64,000 nucleotides of DNA. It comes from Pyxicephalus adspersus. Its lineage: Eukaryota; Chordata; Amphibia; Anura; Pyxicephalidae. The position numbers and the translations under genes are program-made. Under the pieces are notes generated by a model, which was given only the letters and a program-made list of their open reading frames with translations, did no database searches and was not told the DNA's origin. Within the stretch, counting starts at the first letter, position 1; the number at the start of each line of letters is the position of its first letter. The DNA is taken from contig NC_092866.1 in the NCBI RefSeq assembly GCF_032062135.1, forward strand, positions 30,178,516 to 30,242,515. The letters are read 5' to 3'. Shown here in pieces: positions 50,017-61,970 of the stretch.

Positions 50017-51414
50017 GGTAAATACTATATCTACCATGGAAAGGTTGGTCTGGGGTGTTCTGCTACTAGGAAGTCTTGTGACCATCGTCTATTCTTGTCC
50101 CTTTCATTGTACCTGTCAAAACCTTTCAGAGTCACTTAGCACACTGTGTGCCAATAAGGGCCTCCTTTACGTTCCACCTAACATAGACCGTAGAACAGTG
50201 GAGCTACGGCTGGCTGACAACTTTATCCGAGTTGTAGCACAAGAAGACTTTCTAAACATGACAGGCTTGGTGGACCTCACTCTATCAAGAAACACCATAG
50301 ATACTATTCAACCTTACGCCTTTGGTGATCTTGAGAGCCTTAGGTCCTTGCATTTGGATGGAAATCGTTTAACATCCATTCACGAGGAAGCTTTACGAGG
50401 AATGCTGAATCTCCAGCATCTTATTATCAACAATAACCAGCTAGTGACAATCCCAGTAGCCACTTTTGATGATTTCATCCTTTCTTTAGAGGACTTGGAT
50501 CTGTCATATAATAATTTGATTAGTGCTCCATGGGAGGCTATTCAGAACATGGTTAATTTGCATACTCTTAATCTTGACCATAATCTCATAGACTATGTAA
50601 TGGAAGGGACATTCTCAGAACTTTACAAACTGTCCAGACTAGACATGACATCTAATAGGTTACACACACTTCCTCCAGACCCTCTTTTTGTTCGTTCTCA
50701 AACTGGAGTGGTGAGCCCTACCCCTTACACATCAACAATAGTGCTCAATTTTGGTGGTAACCCATTTCACTGCAACTGTGAACTGTTATGGTTACGACGG
50801 CTGGTGAGAGAGGATGATATGGAAACATGTGCTTCTCCTGCACAATTAGCAAGACGTTATTTCTGGTCTATACCAGAGGAAGAGTTCATGTGTGAGCCTC
50901 CTCTTATCACTCGCCATACACATCAACTCTGGGTACTTGAAGGGCAGAGGGCAACACTAAAATGCCGGGCAATTGGAGACCCAGAGCCTGTTATACATTG
51001 GGTATCCCCAGATGATAAGATAATGCCAAACTCTTCCAGGACTGCTTCCTACCGGAATGGAACCTTGGATATTCTGGTCACTACAATCAGGGATGATGGA
51101 GCCTATACATGTATAGCTATTAATGCTGCGGGGGAATCAACTGCCCAAGTTGACCTCAAAATGATCCCTTTGCCACATAGAAACAATGGAACAGTTAGTG
51201 TGCTAAGACAGGATCCTGGGTCCTCTGACATTACAACTTCATCCAAGACAACAGCCAATGCCACAGAGAAAAGAAAGACACCAGAAAATGTAGTGGTGTC
51301 TGACATAGGTTCTTCCTCTGCATTGGTACGGTGGTACACAAACAGATCAGCCTATGTAGTGTGGATGTACCAGATCCAATACAATTGCACAGCTGATGAG
51401 ACATTAGTGTACAG
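50017..51414 (+). CDS. LRFN4: LRFN4 first coding exon (ectodomain), with 19 bases of 5' UTR
   Basis: A TATGTTTTTCAG acceptor ends at 50016, so this exon should start at 50017 and join an upstream non-coding exon that I could not locate. Coding begins at ATG 50036 and runs 1379 bp to a GTAAGA donor at 51415. The exon encodes the signal peptide, all leucine-rich repeats, the Ig domain and the start of the fibronectin domain. Several N-glycosylation sequons are present, for example NMT, NSS, NGT, NAT and NRS. Putting nearly the whole ectodomain in one large exon is usual in the LRFN family. Confidence 0.93.
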
Positions 51415-51473
51415 GTAAGATTACCAGAAAAAACATGTAAAAATTGTATCTTTCACTGTTGACAACCATTAAA

Positions 51474-51515
<42 letters not shown>

Positions 51516-54500
51516 ATGTATTACATGAGATTACAACAAAAAAAATGATTTTGCTTCTGGTGGATAAAATTGGTAAACTCTGGATAAACTATTATAATCT
51601 TTGCACCACACTATCCAGAATTTATGTAAGGTAAGAACAGTGTTACTGTCTAGTTCAGTTTTCATCCATAGTTTTGGGTGCCAATCTTCTTTCACTAGAA
51701 CAGACATCAGTTAAACAGTTCTAATATATTTCACGCAACACACATGCAATATTAAGTTATTACCACAACACATTATAAATGTGTAAAAACACATAAATAA
51801 ACAGGGCAATGTTCTAATAATCACAACAAACTCACAAAACTTTTTCCAGGTTACAAAGTCTACTTCTAGTGACATATTCTTTGGAAAAAAATATTAGGTC
51901 AGCAATACTCTCGCGGCCATGCATTAACCTTTGTGACAGCTGTGCACTCACTGTATGCTTATCTCCGGGTGCCCTGTATTCAATAAAAGTGTTTAAGAAT
52001 ACACCCTGACATTTGTGAGTCTCTTGAAAATCGCACTTGAAATGCATTAAATTGTATGAATAAAAACATTGGGTAAAAAACAGTAGTACAAATGTAAGCA
52101 TCTTGCAAACATGGTTGCTTCTAATGATTCTTATAGTAAAGGCTGTTCATACACAGTTACATATTAATTATGGATTAACTGTAATAGAGTAGTGATCTAT
52201 GCCTGCAGAAATGAACTTGTCAGCCAAGCCACAGTGTGCATCTTGACAATTCTAGTAATATGCTCTAACAGGCCTGTTAAAGCTGCTTGTTGTATGACTT
52301 TCCCCTAAACAATTCACTACTGTTGTGATTTACATATTACTCCACTGACAATATTCTTACCCATTCATTGCAATCCATAGATCATTTTCTTTTGCAGATT
52401 TTCCCTGCTATGTATTAACTATAATCCCTCTCTTCCTGGAGGCAAACATATACATGTACAAAAGCACCAATACTTAAAGAAAAACTAAACTCCTGTAATA
52501 TACACATTTGCTATAAAAGCTATTCTGTACTGATGTATTTAAAATTACTCAAATTTTGAAAATAAATAAAATGCTACTTGAGTGTGACTATGCAAAATAA
52601 TATTATTTTGGGGATGTTCCAACACCCAAGTGTATGGAATTCCCTTTCCTGCTCACAGGAAATTTTTTACTGCCTTATTAGCAGTTGATTATTGTAATAC
52701 AAGGTTTGCTTATGTCACACTAGAAAAGGCAGGCTTTTCTTTCACTTTTAGTTTTAAAGAAGCAGGAAGTAACTAGTATACATAGTTCTGTAATTAAAAA
52801 TTGTGAGCAGAAAGGGACAGTACAAAAAAAAACACTGAACTGAGGTCTAATTTCCAAGCTGAAGATCTGACACCTGGATGAACATGGCAATGTGCACAAT
52901 GGAGCAAGGACGGGAGTGTAGATGAAAAAAGGTTTTAGTTCTGCTTTAACCTAATACAATTTTCTGTCATATTTCATACATATAATGTAGCACAATAAAG
53001 CGTTGGTTTAAAGCAGTTTTAAAGTAAAGTCAGGACTTTATAGGTTGTTCTACTCACCCATGCTGGGTAATACAGATCATTTTACTCATATTCAAAAATC
53101 TTTTATTGTAATGTAGTGATTATTGACTTTTATGGCATGGCTGTGTTTTTTTAGGATACAAACTGATACAAATAGGAACATAGTGAATCCAACCAAAAGT
53201 CAGCCTGCATCAGAAATATTTAAAAAAAAAAGTTAAGATGAACTAACAGGTAGTTCAGAGAATTGTCTAAAACCAGCCAATACAGCATTTATTCATTACC
53301 GTTTACTGGATCACCCAGGTTCTCCCATGTTAGTCAAATTCTCCAGTCTTGGAGAGCTTTAATAAATTAGGCTCATAGACTACTTTCTGTGAGAGTTCTA
53401 ATAACATAACAGCCTATTCACTAAAAATAAGAGAATGATAGTGCTATATAGGCTTATTTTTGTATAATCAATATAATAAATAGATTACAACTTCTATGGG
53501 TTTGGAGTATGAAAAGATTATTAAAAAGTACTGTGAGCTAATTTCTGTCAGTGCTGACAACTAGATGGTCCTAATGGACATAAAATCCCTTAAGGTTTGT
53601 TTGAGTAGGATTAATTCTCCTGATACAACTAAACACTTGGCAGTCATTCTCAACAAATTGAAAAAAAAAGACTAAAAGGGTTCCACATGATTTTAGGACA
53701 CTGAAGTGACAGACTATGTCTTAGCAGGAAGCCAAAAAATCCTTGTTCATTACCGTAAATGAAGCAAGAGTTGGTAAGTGCCAGCAGTTTAATGAGTTGA
53801 CCGATTTTAAGAGAAACTGACACAGCATATGCCAACTCTCCTACAAACTGATAAAACAGTCTGATCAATCTTGTTATTAAATATTATTTCATAATACATA
53901 ATATTTTTTTTTTTTTTTTACAGGATTCTGCCTTCCACAACCAAGCACTTTGCCTTGAAACACTTGGTATCAGGGGTAGATTATGATCTTTGCATCTTGG
54001 CCATTTTTGATGATGTTACAACCGCTTTAGCTGCTACAAAGTCCTTAGGATGTGTCCAGTTTTCCACAGCAGAGGCATACCCAGACTGCCGCTCACTGCA
54101 TGCTCATTTCCTAGGAGGCACTTTAACCATTATTATTGGAGGAGTCATTGTGGTTACATTGTTGGTTTTTACTGTTGTTATGATGGTCAAATACAAGGTG
54201 TGCAGCACTGCTCGTTCAGACATTCCAAAAGTTACTAATGTATATTCACAGACCAATGGAAGCCAGAATATGCCCAATGGAATTCTTCTGCAATGTAGAC
54301 TGAACAATGAGTCTGCCAAAGCCAGTTGTTCTCAAGTGGTGTATAAAGAAGATACTGAAAGGGTTATACATGGAGTAAAGCCTCAACGTAGAAAAGCTAG
54401 ACACAGAGAAGCATCTGAGAAACAAGATGACAAAACTATTAAGGCTTCAGATTTTAAAGGACTAAATGCAGCATCAAGCCCTGAGGCTGGTTTTGTTGTT

Positions 54501-54704
54501 TATAAAACCAAACGCAGCTCTTCTGTAGATATGGGAGAGATGGCAACCACCACTTGTTACAGCTACGCCAAACAATTAAGCATTATATGGACAAAGAGAA
54601 GTCAGTCTGTCCATGGCATGCTTTCACATTGTGAAGCTGAACTACCCGAAGAAAAACCAGTTTTGTTTACTGGTTCGGATGAGCTTGAAGAAAGTGTAGT
54701 GTAG
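50036..54704 (+). CDS. LRFN4: LRFN4 (SALM3), synaptic leucine-rich repeat / Ig / fibronectin III adhesion protein
   Basis: LRFN4 is a single-pass synaptic adhesion molecule that acts on the postsynaptic side. Two coding blocks, 50036-51414 and 53924-54704, join in phase 2 to 719 residues. Order: signal peptide (about 1-20), cysteine-flanked LRR N-cap (from C21), leucine-rich repeats to about 210, LRR C-cap ([12 protein letters not shown] to FMCEPP), Ig domain ([16 protein letters not shown] to DDGAYTCIA), fibronectin III domain (about 420-508), transmembrane helix (about 526-548), cytoplasmic tail. The end EESVV is a class I PDZ ligand. [10 protein letters not shown], the SQSVHG box and the LEESVV terminus favour LRFN4; LRFN3 and LRFN5 lack the PDZ end. 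ATG 50036 (ACCATGG) was chosen over in-frame ATG 50006, which lies before a splice acceptor. Human LRFN4 is about 635 residues, so this tail is longer. The gene lies antisense in a PC intron. Confidence 0.95.
51477..51510. repeat. (TA)n microsatellite
   Basis: About 17 uninterrupted TA units lie within the LRFN4 intron, about 60 bases after the donor site. A similar run is at 28708-28742. Confidence 0.95.
53305..53373. mobile_element. Half copy of the palindromic MITE in the LRFN4 intron
   Basis: CTGGATCACCCAGGTTCTCC, CTCCAGTCTTGGAGAGC and TTTAATAAATTAGGCTC match the right half of the copy at 45342-45563. Confidence 0.7.
53924..54704 (+). CDS. LRFN4: LRFN4 second coding exon (end of FN3, transmembrane helix, cytoplasmic tail)
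   Basis: The acceptor follows a long T run ending ACAG at 53923, and the first base completes the split Arg codon (AG|G). It encodes the last FN3 strands ([18 protein letters not shown]), a conserved FLGGTLTII entry into the membrane helix, a basic stop-transfer Lys-Tyr-Lys, [10 protein letters not shown] near the membrane, and the terminal ESVV before TAG at 54702-54704. The central tail, rich in Lys, Arg and Ser, has no counterpart I recognise in the shorter human tail. Confidence 0.93.
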
Positions 54705-54823
54705 GTAATGCCAGTGTTTCAGCATTACTGCAAACTTTTTACTGAAATAAGTAGAATCAATATTGCTAAAGGACATGCTATGATTCTTTATAAATAAGCC
54801 ATGAGCAAGCATTTTTCCTTAGA

Positions 54824-54829
54824 AATAAA
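54824..54829 (+). promoter_or_regulatory. Candidate polyadenylation signal of LRFN4
   Basis: AATAAA occurs 120 bases after the LRFN4 stop codon, followed by overlapping AATAAAATAAG copies. Another AATAAA lies near 55048. The AT-rich context makes chance copies likely, and no transcript end is visible in the sequence. Confidence 0.4.
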
Positions 54830-56560
54830 ATAAAATAAGAGTATTGTATTTTTAATTTGGTTGAAAACCTGGTTGATTGTGTAACTGCCTGAATCTTGCC
54901 ACACAACTGATGGAAAAATTTCACCAATTCTGTCGAGTTTTGTGATAATCTAATTGGTACCTTTTGATGTTCTCTTTAAATGGATACAGAATATGAAATT
55001 TAACAGATACAGAAGTGTGTTCTTCAGGATGTACATAATTTGTAGCCAATAAAGATAGTTTGCTCATCAGATTGTAACAATTAGAAGAGTATGTGAACAG
55101 CATTAAACAATGTTGAATCTGAAAACAGGAAAATGAAAATTTATTAAAGGAAAAGTTGAAGATCTATTAAGATCACATTCACGGACTCATCAGAAGGTAC
55201 CATTGACTTCTCAGAACATAAATATGGATACAAAAATATCAAGTTGGTGCACAAGCCAAGGACAATATTTTGATGTATGCTACTTTAAAAAAACAAAAAC
55301 TAGAACAAAACTTACTTATCTACAGACAGATGGATATAAGAGAGTATGTGTGTACACACTGCATAGTATATAAAAAGGATCGGTAGTGGACCCTCTGGTT
55401 TTGCCACTAAATCCCCTGCTTTCTCCTGTTTTACAGGCAAGTTTACCTTTTTTCCTAAATGTAAAAATATCTCACAGAAACCTAAAATGACTGCAGCACT
55501 TTAAAATTTGAGTTCTCACAAACTTAAATATATAAATATTGATTGGAATTTTTTATATAATTTGCCAATAAAATAAAATTACAAAAATGGTGTCTCGACT
55601 TTATGTCCTGTGCATAACCTCATTTTAATTAAATAAATAATAAAACTCTTTAGAAAGTATTTCTATATTTGAAAAATGCAGCTATGGTATTTTATGAACT
55701 ACCAGCATTTGCCTTGAATCAAACAGAATATTGGGAGGTCAGTATCGTGGAGCGCTCTCAATGTAAAATGAATTAAATGGTACTCTGCCAGACTGATTTC
55801 TAGATTAAGTGTCAACTAACTATGTTTAGATATAGAAACAATGGAGTTGTTAGTTTACATGATTTAGACACTCTCCAAATGGAAATTCGTTGATTTGCAT
55901 GTCTTTGGATGCCATTGGGTATTATTGCATAGTGAATTTTTTTTTTTTTTTTTTTACTAACCAAAGTAAATAATCCCTTGCAGTGTAATAATTCACTTTG
56001 CTAGGTGAAAAGCCTAAACTTGAATGTGATTTAGGCAGTTCCTGTAAAATTATAAGTGACTACTTTAAAAATTAGGTAAGTTATGCAAAATGAACAGTCA
56101 GTCATAACAACAATCTACTTAGTATTTTTGTAAAGCATATCAATCCACTATTTTAGATAAGTGCTAACTAGGAACATTACCACAGTTTAAACCTAATATT
56201 TGTAATAGTAATATGATGATTCTTCTTTACAAATATTTATCTATTTTACTTTAGTGATATATTAATAAATAATTATAATGCTAAAGTGTATAAATGCAGA
56301 CACAATGTTTATATTATTTCCACATATAGACACACCAACATCTAGAAATTCTCATATCTGGTTACTTGTTGCTACCTGGTTATTGTATTACACTCATCAG
56401 CAGTTGCTCTAATGCAAGACTAAGACTTTTATGAATAGGCTAAAAGCAGCAAGGTGACATATTTGGCCAAATCACAAAAAACACCAGATTAATGTAGGCT
56501 GGTTTGATAACCTTTTGGTTACCTTCTATTAACACACTCTTTAAAGAAGCTACAAGGTTC
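54830..56560. other. Downstream of LRFN4, no recognised gene
   Basis: AT-rich with T runs (for example 55930-55954). Presumably part of the large PC intron. Confidence 0.5.
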
Positions 56561-56564
56561 CTAA

Positions 56565-57075
56565 ACCTAAAGCATGTTTTGTTTTTAAAGTTTTATTTAA
56601 AGAGCTTAAGGCAGTATGAACAGAGCAAAATATTAGGAACAAACAAAATCACATATGAATACATATGCCAGTGTAGGGGCAAAACACATACCACAATATA
56701 CTAGTAATTCATTAAATTTTTCAAAGGTATAAAATACTGGTCTAGATGGTCTAATTATAAAATAAAACTGAACCAGGGAAGGGGCAAAAAAAGTAGTCCA
56801 CAAACCGAGACGAGACAAACATGCAGTCCAAAAACGCAACCTATTCTGAAAGGCCTCCTCCATTCTTCTCGAGGTGGAAGTTAGTTCCTCTATTAACGTA
56901 ATTTAATTGATCCTGGCAAACCATTGGGCCATCATATTGATAAACTGGTGCCCAATGCTGGCCTACATGTTCTAGCTGAAATCTGACCAATGCTTTGTAC
57001 AGAGGCAGGGTTATGTCTTAAAATCTGCAGTCTATAACCTCTTTTGTGGCTTGGCACCCAGATCCTTCTCCATTT
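56565..57075 (-). mobile_element. Degenerate non-LTR retroelement 3' fragment
   Basis: The minus strand encodes LEKDLG and LPLYKALVRFQLEHVGQHWAP, resembling the C-terminal LYKALVRPHLEY..Q.W.P motif of CR1-group LINEs. The left limit has a poly-A-like run near 56575-56590. Only this block is recognisable, so the call is tentative. Confidence 0.4.
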
Positions 57076-57219
57076 TTATTCCCCACCCCAGACAGATAGC
57101 ATTTATATATATTTGTTAAACAATAGGGGCCCCAAAGTCTAAGTATACTATATCAACTGCTACTCCTCTGTCTAAGTGTTTACTTCCTCTCCTCTTAAAA
57201 AAGAAAGAAGATTTCACAA

Positions 57220-60200
57220 CTTTTTTTTTAAACTTTTTTCATTGAAGTTTTTTTCATTTACAATAACAAAACTATCTAAATAACAAAACAAACACATCAA
57301 AATAACATAAAAAAATAATATATAAAAGGGGGAAAAAAAGGGGAATCTTCATAAAACATATAAACCGGTACAAATCAACCAGATACATTGGTAATATATC
57401 AGGTTAAGTATTTAAAGGAATCAAGAATTGTGTTCTTTTCGGTATCAGCAAAAGCATAATGTAAAAATTTGTACCATTGCTGAAGGAAACGGGTCGTGTA
57501 ATCATCCCCTTGAATTTGGGCTTTTAGCATTTCTCTATGGAACAAAATCTTCAAAGAAGAAATTACTTGTTCAACCCCAGGCAACAGGGATTGAGCCCAA
57601 GTATTCTTAAAAAGCCATTCAGCAGCCAAAAGACAAACACTAATTCATGATCGGGTAGAGTTATGTATAGTACCATAATTAGTTTCATCCCAATAACCGA
57701 ATAGCAGCAATGATGGATTGTGCGGGATTGTGTACCCTGTTACTTTGGTTACCAATAACAATATTTGCTGCCAAAATGTGGTAACACAGGAGCAGAACCA
57801 TAATCGGTGCGACAGTGAAGCATGTGAACAGTTGCACCTGAGACATTGAAGATGCCAGGCCCTTGTTTGCTGTATACCAGGGTATGGCCTTAATAACTTG
57901 TACTGCCTATGAAATATAAATTGGGATTCCCTCCATATTTCATTGACCATACACTTCCTGTTAAATTTCTTCTAGGGCGTTTACCATTCCACAAAAATTT
58001 AGTAAAAGTATTGTTAAGAGCAGTAACATCAGAGTGTGGTAACAACAGAGGCAGCATTTGCAAAGGATAGAGCATTTTGAAAAAGGGCATCACTTTGAGT
58101 AAATGACAACGACCCATAAATGAGAGGGGCCGATTTTCCCACATCTTTAATTCTTTTTGTATTTTAGCTATTAAAGGTGGGTAATTCAACTTATACAACA
58201 AGGACAGCATACGACCAATACGAAGTCCCAAAAAAATTATAAAATCCTTAGCTACTTTGAAGGGAACATGAACATTTCAACTTTCCGCCACTGTAGGGGA
58301 TGCAGCTAAAGGGAGAATTTCACTTTTACAAAAATTAATTTTTAGGCCTGAAAAACTTTCAAATCTAGTAATTAGGGATTGAATAGCAATGCTATCCCTC
58401 TGAGGACTAGAGGTAAATATTAATATGTAGTCCACAAAAAACGCGGTTCTTAGTTCACTGTTATGAACAGGTATGCCATGGAGCAAGGAAGTGGTATCCA
58501 TATATCGAACTAACGGCTCCAACACCAGGTTAAAAAGAAGAGGGGACAGAGGACACCCCTGTCTGGTCCCCGGTGTATGTACTTTGGCTGTAGGGGACAT
58601 ATACATAGCTTTCAAAAATCTGAAGGAGGTGCCCCGCACACCAACATGATCAAACACTGTAAAAAGCTATGAAATATTTACAGTATTGAAATTTTTTTCT
58701 GCATCTATTGTTATAATAGCTAAGTCTAGATTAGGATAAGGTTTAGCTATTTCCAAGGCCACCATCACCTTTCAAATTTTCGTTACAGCCGCTCTGCCCT
58801 GAACGAACCCCACTTGAGAATGGAAGATAAGAGCCAAGAGTCAAATTTATGTTTGGCGGTGTAAGGATCTGGAGTGGGATTATCAGTTAACTCCCTTTGT
58901 GCTGTTCTGAGCTCTCATTGCGCTTCCAGAAAATGAGTTAAGCAGGCTGTCTTTCACTTTGCCATAAATGAGATTACTCTACCTCTTAAAAACGCCCAAC
59001 CCGCCTCCCAGAAAAGAACAGGGTTGTCTCTATGAATATGATTATGTTGGACATAATCATGCCACGCAACAGTGAGGGCATTTTGAAATTCTGGGTCCTT
59101 GGTTAAAAAGGATGAAAAGCACCAAGGAATATAATCTCCCTTTGGGTGTTGATTGCGCACTGTAATAGAGATGGGGGAATGGTCCGAGATCATCATAGTA
59201 TGTATCTCAGGCGATTCCACCTTATACATCATAGCATCTATACAGAACAAATAGTCTAGGCGTGTCTGTGAAAGATGAACCTGAGAAACAAACTTTTGTT
59301 CTAATGGGTGGTGTTGTAACCAAACATCATTCAAATGCATAGCATTGACAAAATCAGAAAGCACAGTGCTACTTGGTAAGCGACCAACACCAGAGGTCGA
59401 GTGAGAATATCGATCCTCAGGATCCGACATCACTGTATTAAAATCGCCCCCTATAATTTTGTAAAGAGTAGGATCCTGAACAAACCAGCGAGATACCTCT
59501 AGAAAAAAAAGATATCAATGGTGAGTTGGGTGCATACACAATATATAATGCCACATCCTGATCATAATACTGAAAAAGAACTTTTAAAATGCGCCCTTCA
59601 GAATCACTTTGAACGGTTTTAATTTTACCTGGAAACAATCTATAGAACCACACCATGACCCCTGCATTATGGTCTTTAGATGGTGACCTATAAACCTCTC
59701 CCATCCACAATTTTTTCATTCTGTGAAAATCATTACTGCCAAGATGGATCTCCTGCAACAGTACGATATCGGCTTTATACCTTTTCAGGTGGTGGAGAAC
59801 AGACATGCACTTATTAGGAGAGCGCAAACCTGATATCGCCCGCATAAAACATCCAAACAGGGAATTATTATACAGATAATATACCATTCAATCAACAGCA
59901 GCATCTCGCATTTAGTGGAAAACAGAAAAAGCTGGAGAAGCAAAAAATACCAATACATTTTGTAGATAAAAGACACAGAAAAAACCTTCAACTGATCCTC
60001 ACCAGTCCAGATACAACAGTTGGCTCAATCACTGCAGTCAAAGAGATAAATTTCAGCTGAACCGACGTTAGATGATGCGTGAGTGTTCCCAAAACAACAA
60101 AGGGTATCAAAACAAGAGAAAAACATTGAGTAAACACCAAAGAACAAATAGACTAATCAAAAAAATGACTTTTTTCCTCATGAAGTAAAAATAATAAAGA

Positions 60201-61560
60201 AAATACACTTGCATTTAAAAATAGCAAGAATATAGGTAGTGGGCTCACACCTCACATATTGTGAATCAAAAGATGATTCAGAACAGGCACCTTAAGGTAT
60301 TTAGGGACCTCTTCCATTTTATCTGGCTTTTGATGATAGCCCAAGGCGTGGAACATTGCATAACTTTTTGTCAGATGATTTTCCAATATTCCTGGAAGGC
60401 TTGGGGGAGTAGACTGGAATTGAAGAAGGCCTTGAAAAACGTATATGAACGAAACTTTCCGCTTCCTCAGCCGAGGTAAAAGAGAATGTTCGGCCTTGAG
60501 GATCAGTGAAGTGGAGAATGGCTGGATAAGCTAGCATAAAACTAAATTTATTGCGATATAAGGTTTAGCATACTTGCTGGAAACTTCGCCGTTTGCGGGA
60601 TACTTCTGCTGAATAATCTGCGAATATAAGTAATGTAGCTCCTTCAAATTGTAGATGGCAATTGGTGTGAAAGGCCTGAAGAATCCGTGATCTATCAGTG
60701 TAGTGAGAATAGGCCACCAAAACTAGTCTAGGGGCAGAGGCTTCTTTGCGTATGGGACCCAGTCAGTGGGCCCTTTCCACTCGGCAATCTACCTGGAGCC
60801 CCAGCAATTGCAGTATGGTCATGCAGGGAGCTGTGATGGTTTGATGCCTTCTGGAACCCCTACAATTCACAGATTATTCTGGCGAGACCTATTCTCCAGG
60901 TCTTCAATTTTATCTTGCAAAGCTTGGGCTCTAGCTTCCAGTGTTGGTATAACTGACCTGGTGGAAGAGACATCATCCTCGACCAGGGTGATCCTCTGCT
61001 CAGCCGCATTTATGCGCAGAGAGTGTTCACGCAGGTCTTTCCGCAGGGACTGAATGCCTTTGTGAAACGCTGTATCAATAGCCTCCTGCAAGGTGGGCTT
61101 CAGGAATTCAGCCACTTCATCAGAAATTTTTGCAGGGTGAGAAAGGTCCATGCTGTCATCGGGGCTTGCTGGTGGGGAAGCAGAGACAGATGCCTGTGAT
61201 GAAGCTGGAGCGGCGGCCATCTTGGAAGGCACAGCCCGCTGTTTGTCTTTTCTCCCCATGGGATTCTGGCTGTCAATGGAAGAGGAGTGCTTCACAAACC
61301 GGTCCATCCAGGTACCGGTAACCAGTAGAGCAGTTGTGGGCAATGCGCAGGATGAAGTGCCAGTTTTATATGCAGTTTCCCGGAGGTGAGCAGGAGAACT
61401 TAGCTCATGCTGCAGATTCACGATGCGTCCTTTGGTCTTTTTTGAATCCATGCTATCACTTATATTATTCTTTTCTAGCAAAAACTCTTCCATGTGGGTC
61501 TTAACTCCCCAGTATCTTTGCAAATATATAAGTTAAACCTAAAGGTCTATAGAAACTTAG
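57220..61560 (-). mobile_element. LINE-1, both ORFs present, inactivated
   Basis: ORF1 (61523-60867) is a single long frame with an Ala/Ser/Pro-rich N-terminus and a coiled coil ending DKIEDLENRSRQNNL, the usual junction to the RNA-binding domain. ORF2 shows endonuclease pieces (ADIVLLQEIHLGSND; FNTVMSDPEDRYS-like; SQTRLDYLFCIDAM; ISDHSPISI), reverse transcriptase ([41 protein letters not shown] in place of FADD), then C-terminal blocks to 57399. The 3' tail is at about 57220-57260. Frameshifts separate the blocks. Confidence 0.88.
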
Positions 61561-61827
61561 TAATAACATTGTTTACTTTTTAAGGATAGGTACCACCTTA
61601 ATAATGAAAAAGGTACGTTCCCCTTACTTATGCTTTTAATATGTATGAGCCACCTCTTGAATTGGCTTACATTCGAAAATAAAATAGCTAAAGAGGAAAA
61701 GAAAGAAGTTTGCGGCTCTCCACTTAGTTTGAAGAAAAGCTGGTGTATTTAAATACATTTAGTGAAACAAATATACAAGCAACCCAATACCTGTTTAACA
61801 ATGCATAGAATATGGGTTACTTAATAA
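61561..61827. other. Interval between two LINE-1 copies
   Basis: Probably holds the 5' UTR of the left LINE-1, but no boundary can be set. Confidence 0.4.
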
Positions 61828-61970
61828 CAACTTTTTTCTAATTTTGGTTCTGTACATTACCAAAATTCATTTTAAATTAAATAACTCAGATGCAGTTGAA
61901 CTGCAGACTTTCAGCTTTAATTCAGTGGGTTGAACAAAAATTTTGCATAAAAATGTGAGGAACTAAAGCC
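61828..61970 (-). mobile_element. Second copy of the TA-flanked MITE, cut by a LINE-1
   Basis: CTCAGATGCAGTTGAACTGC, AGACTTTCAGCTTTAATTCA and GAGGAACTAAAGCC match, as reverse complement, the middle and left part of the copy at 47802-48095. The match stops at AAAGCCTTTTTT, exactly where the LINE-1 tail begins. The outer end on the left is degenerate. Confidence 0.82.

Larger units (their letters stand above)
51415..53923 (+). other. LRFN4: LRFN4 intron
   Basis: A 2.5-kb GT-AG intron. It holds a (TA)n microsatellite at 51477-51510 and a half copy of a palindromic MITE near 53300-53375. I saw no other coding content. The minus-strand open frame at 51832-52101 has no recognisable domain. Confidence 0.85.

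Noticed and set aside
50006..50035. Upstream in-frame ATG that would extend LRFN4 by ten residues
   Set aside because: It lies before a good splice acceptor (TTTTTCAG ending at 50016) and would spoil the signal peptide start. ATG 50036 has a strong context.
50036..54704. Calling the gene LRFN5, whose length (719 residues) is the same
   Set aside because: LRFN5 lacks the PDZ-binding end. The N-cap words, SQSVHG box, LEESVV terminus and the PC neighbourhood all point to LRFN4.
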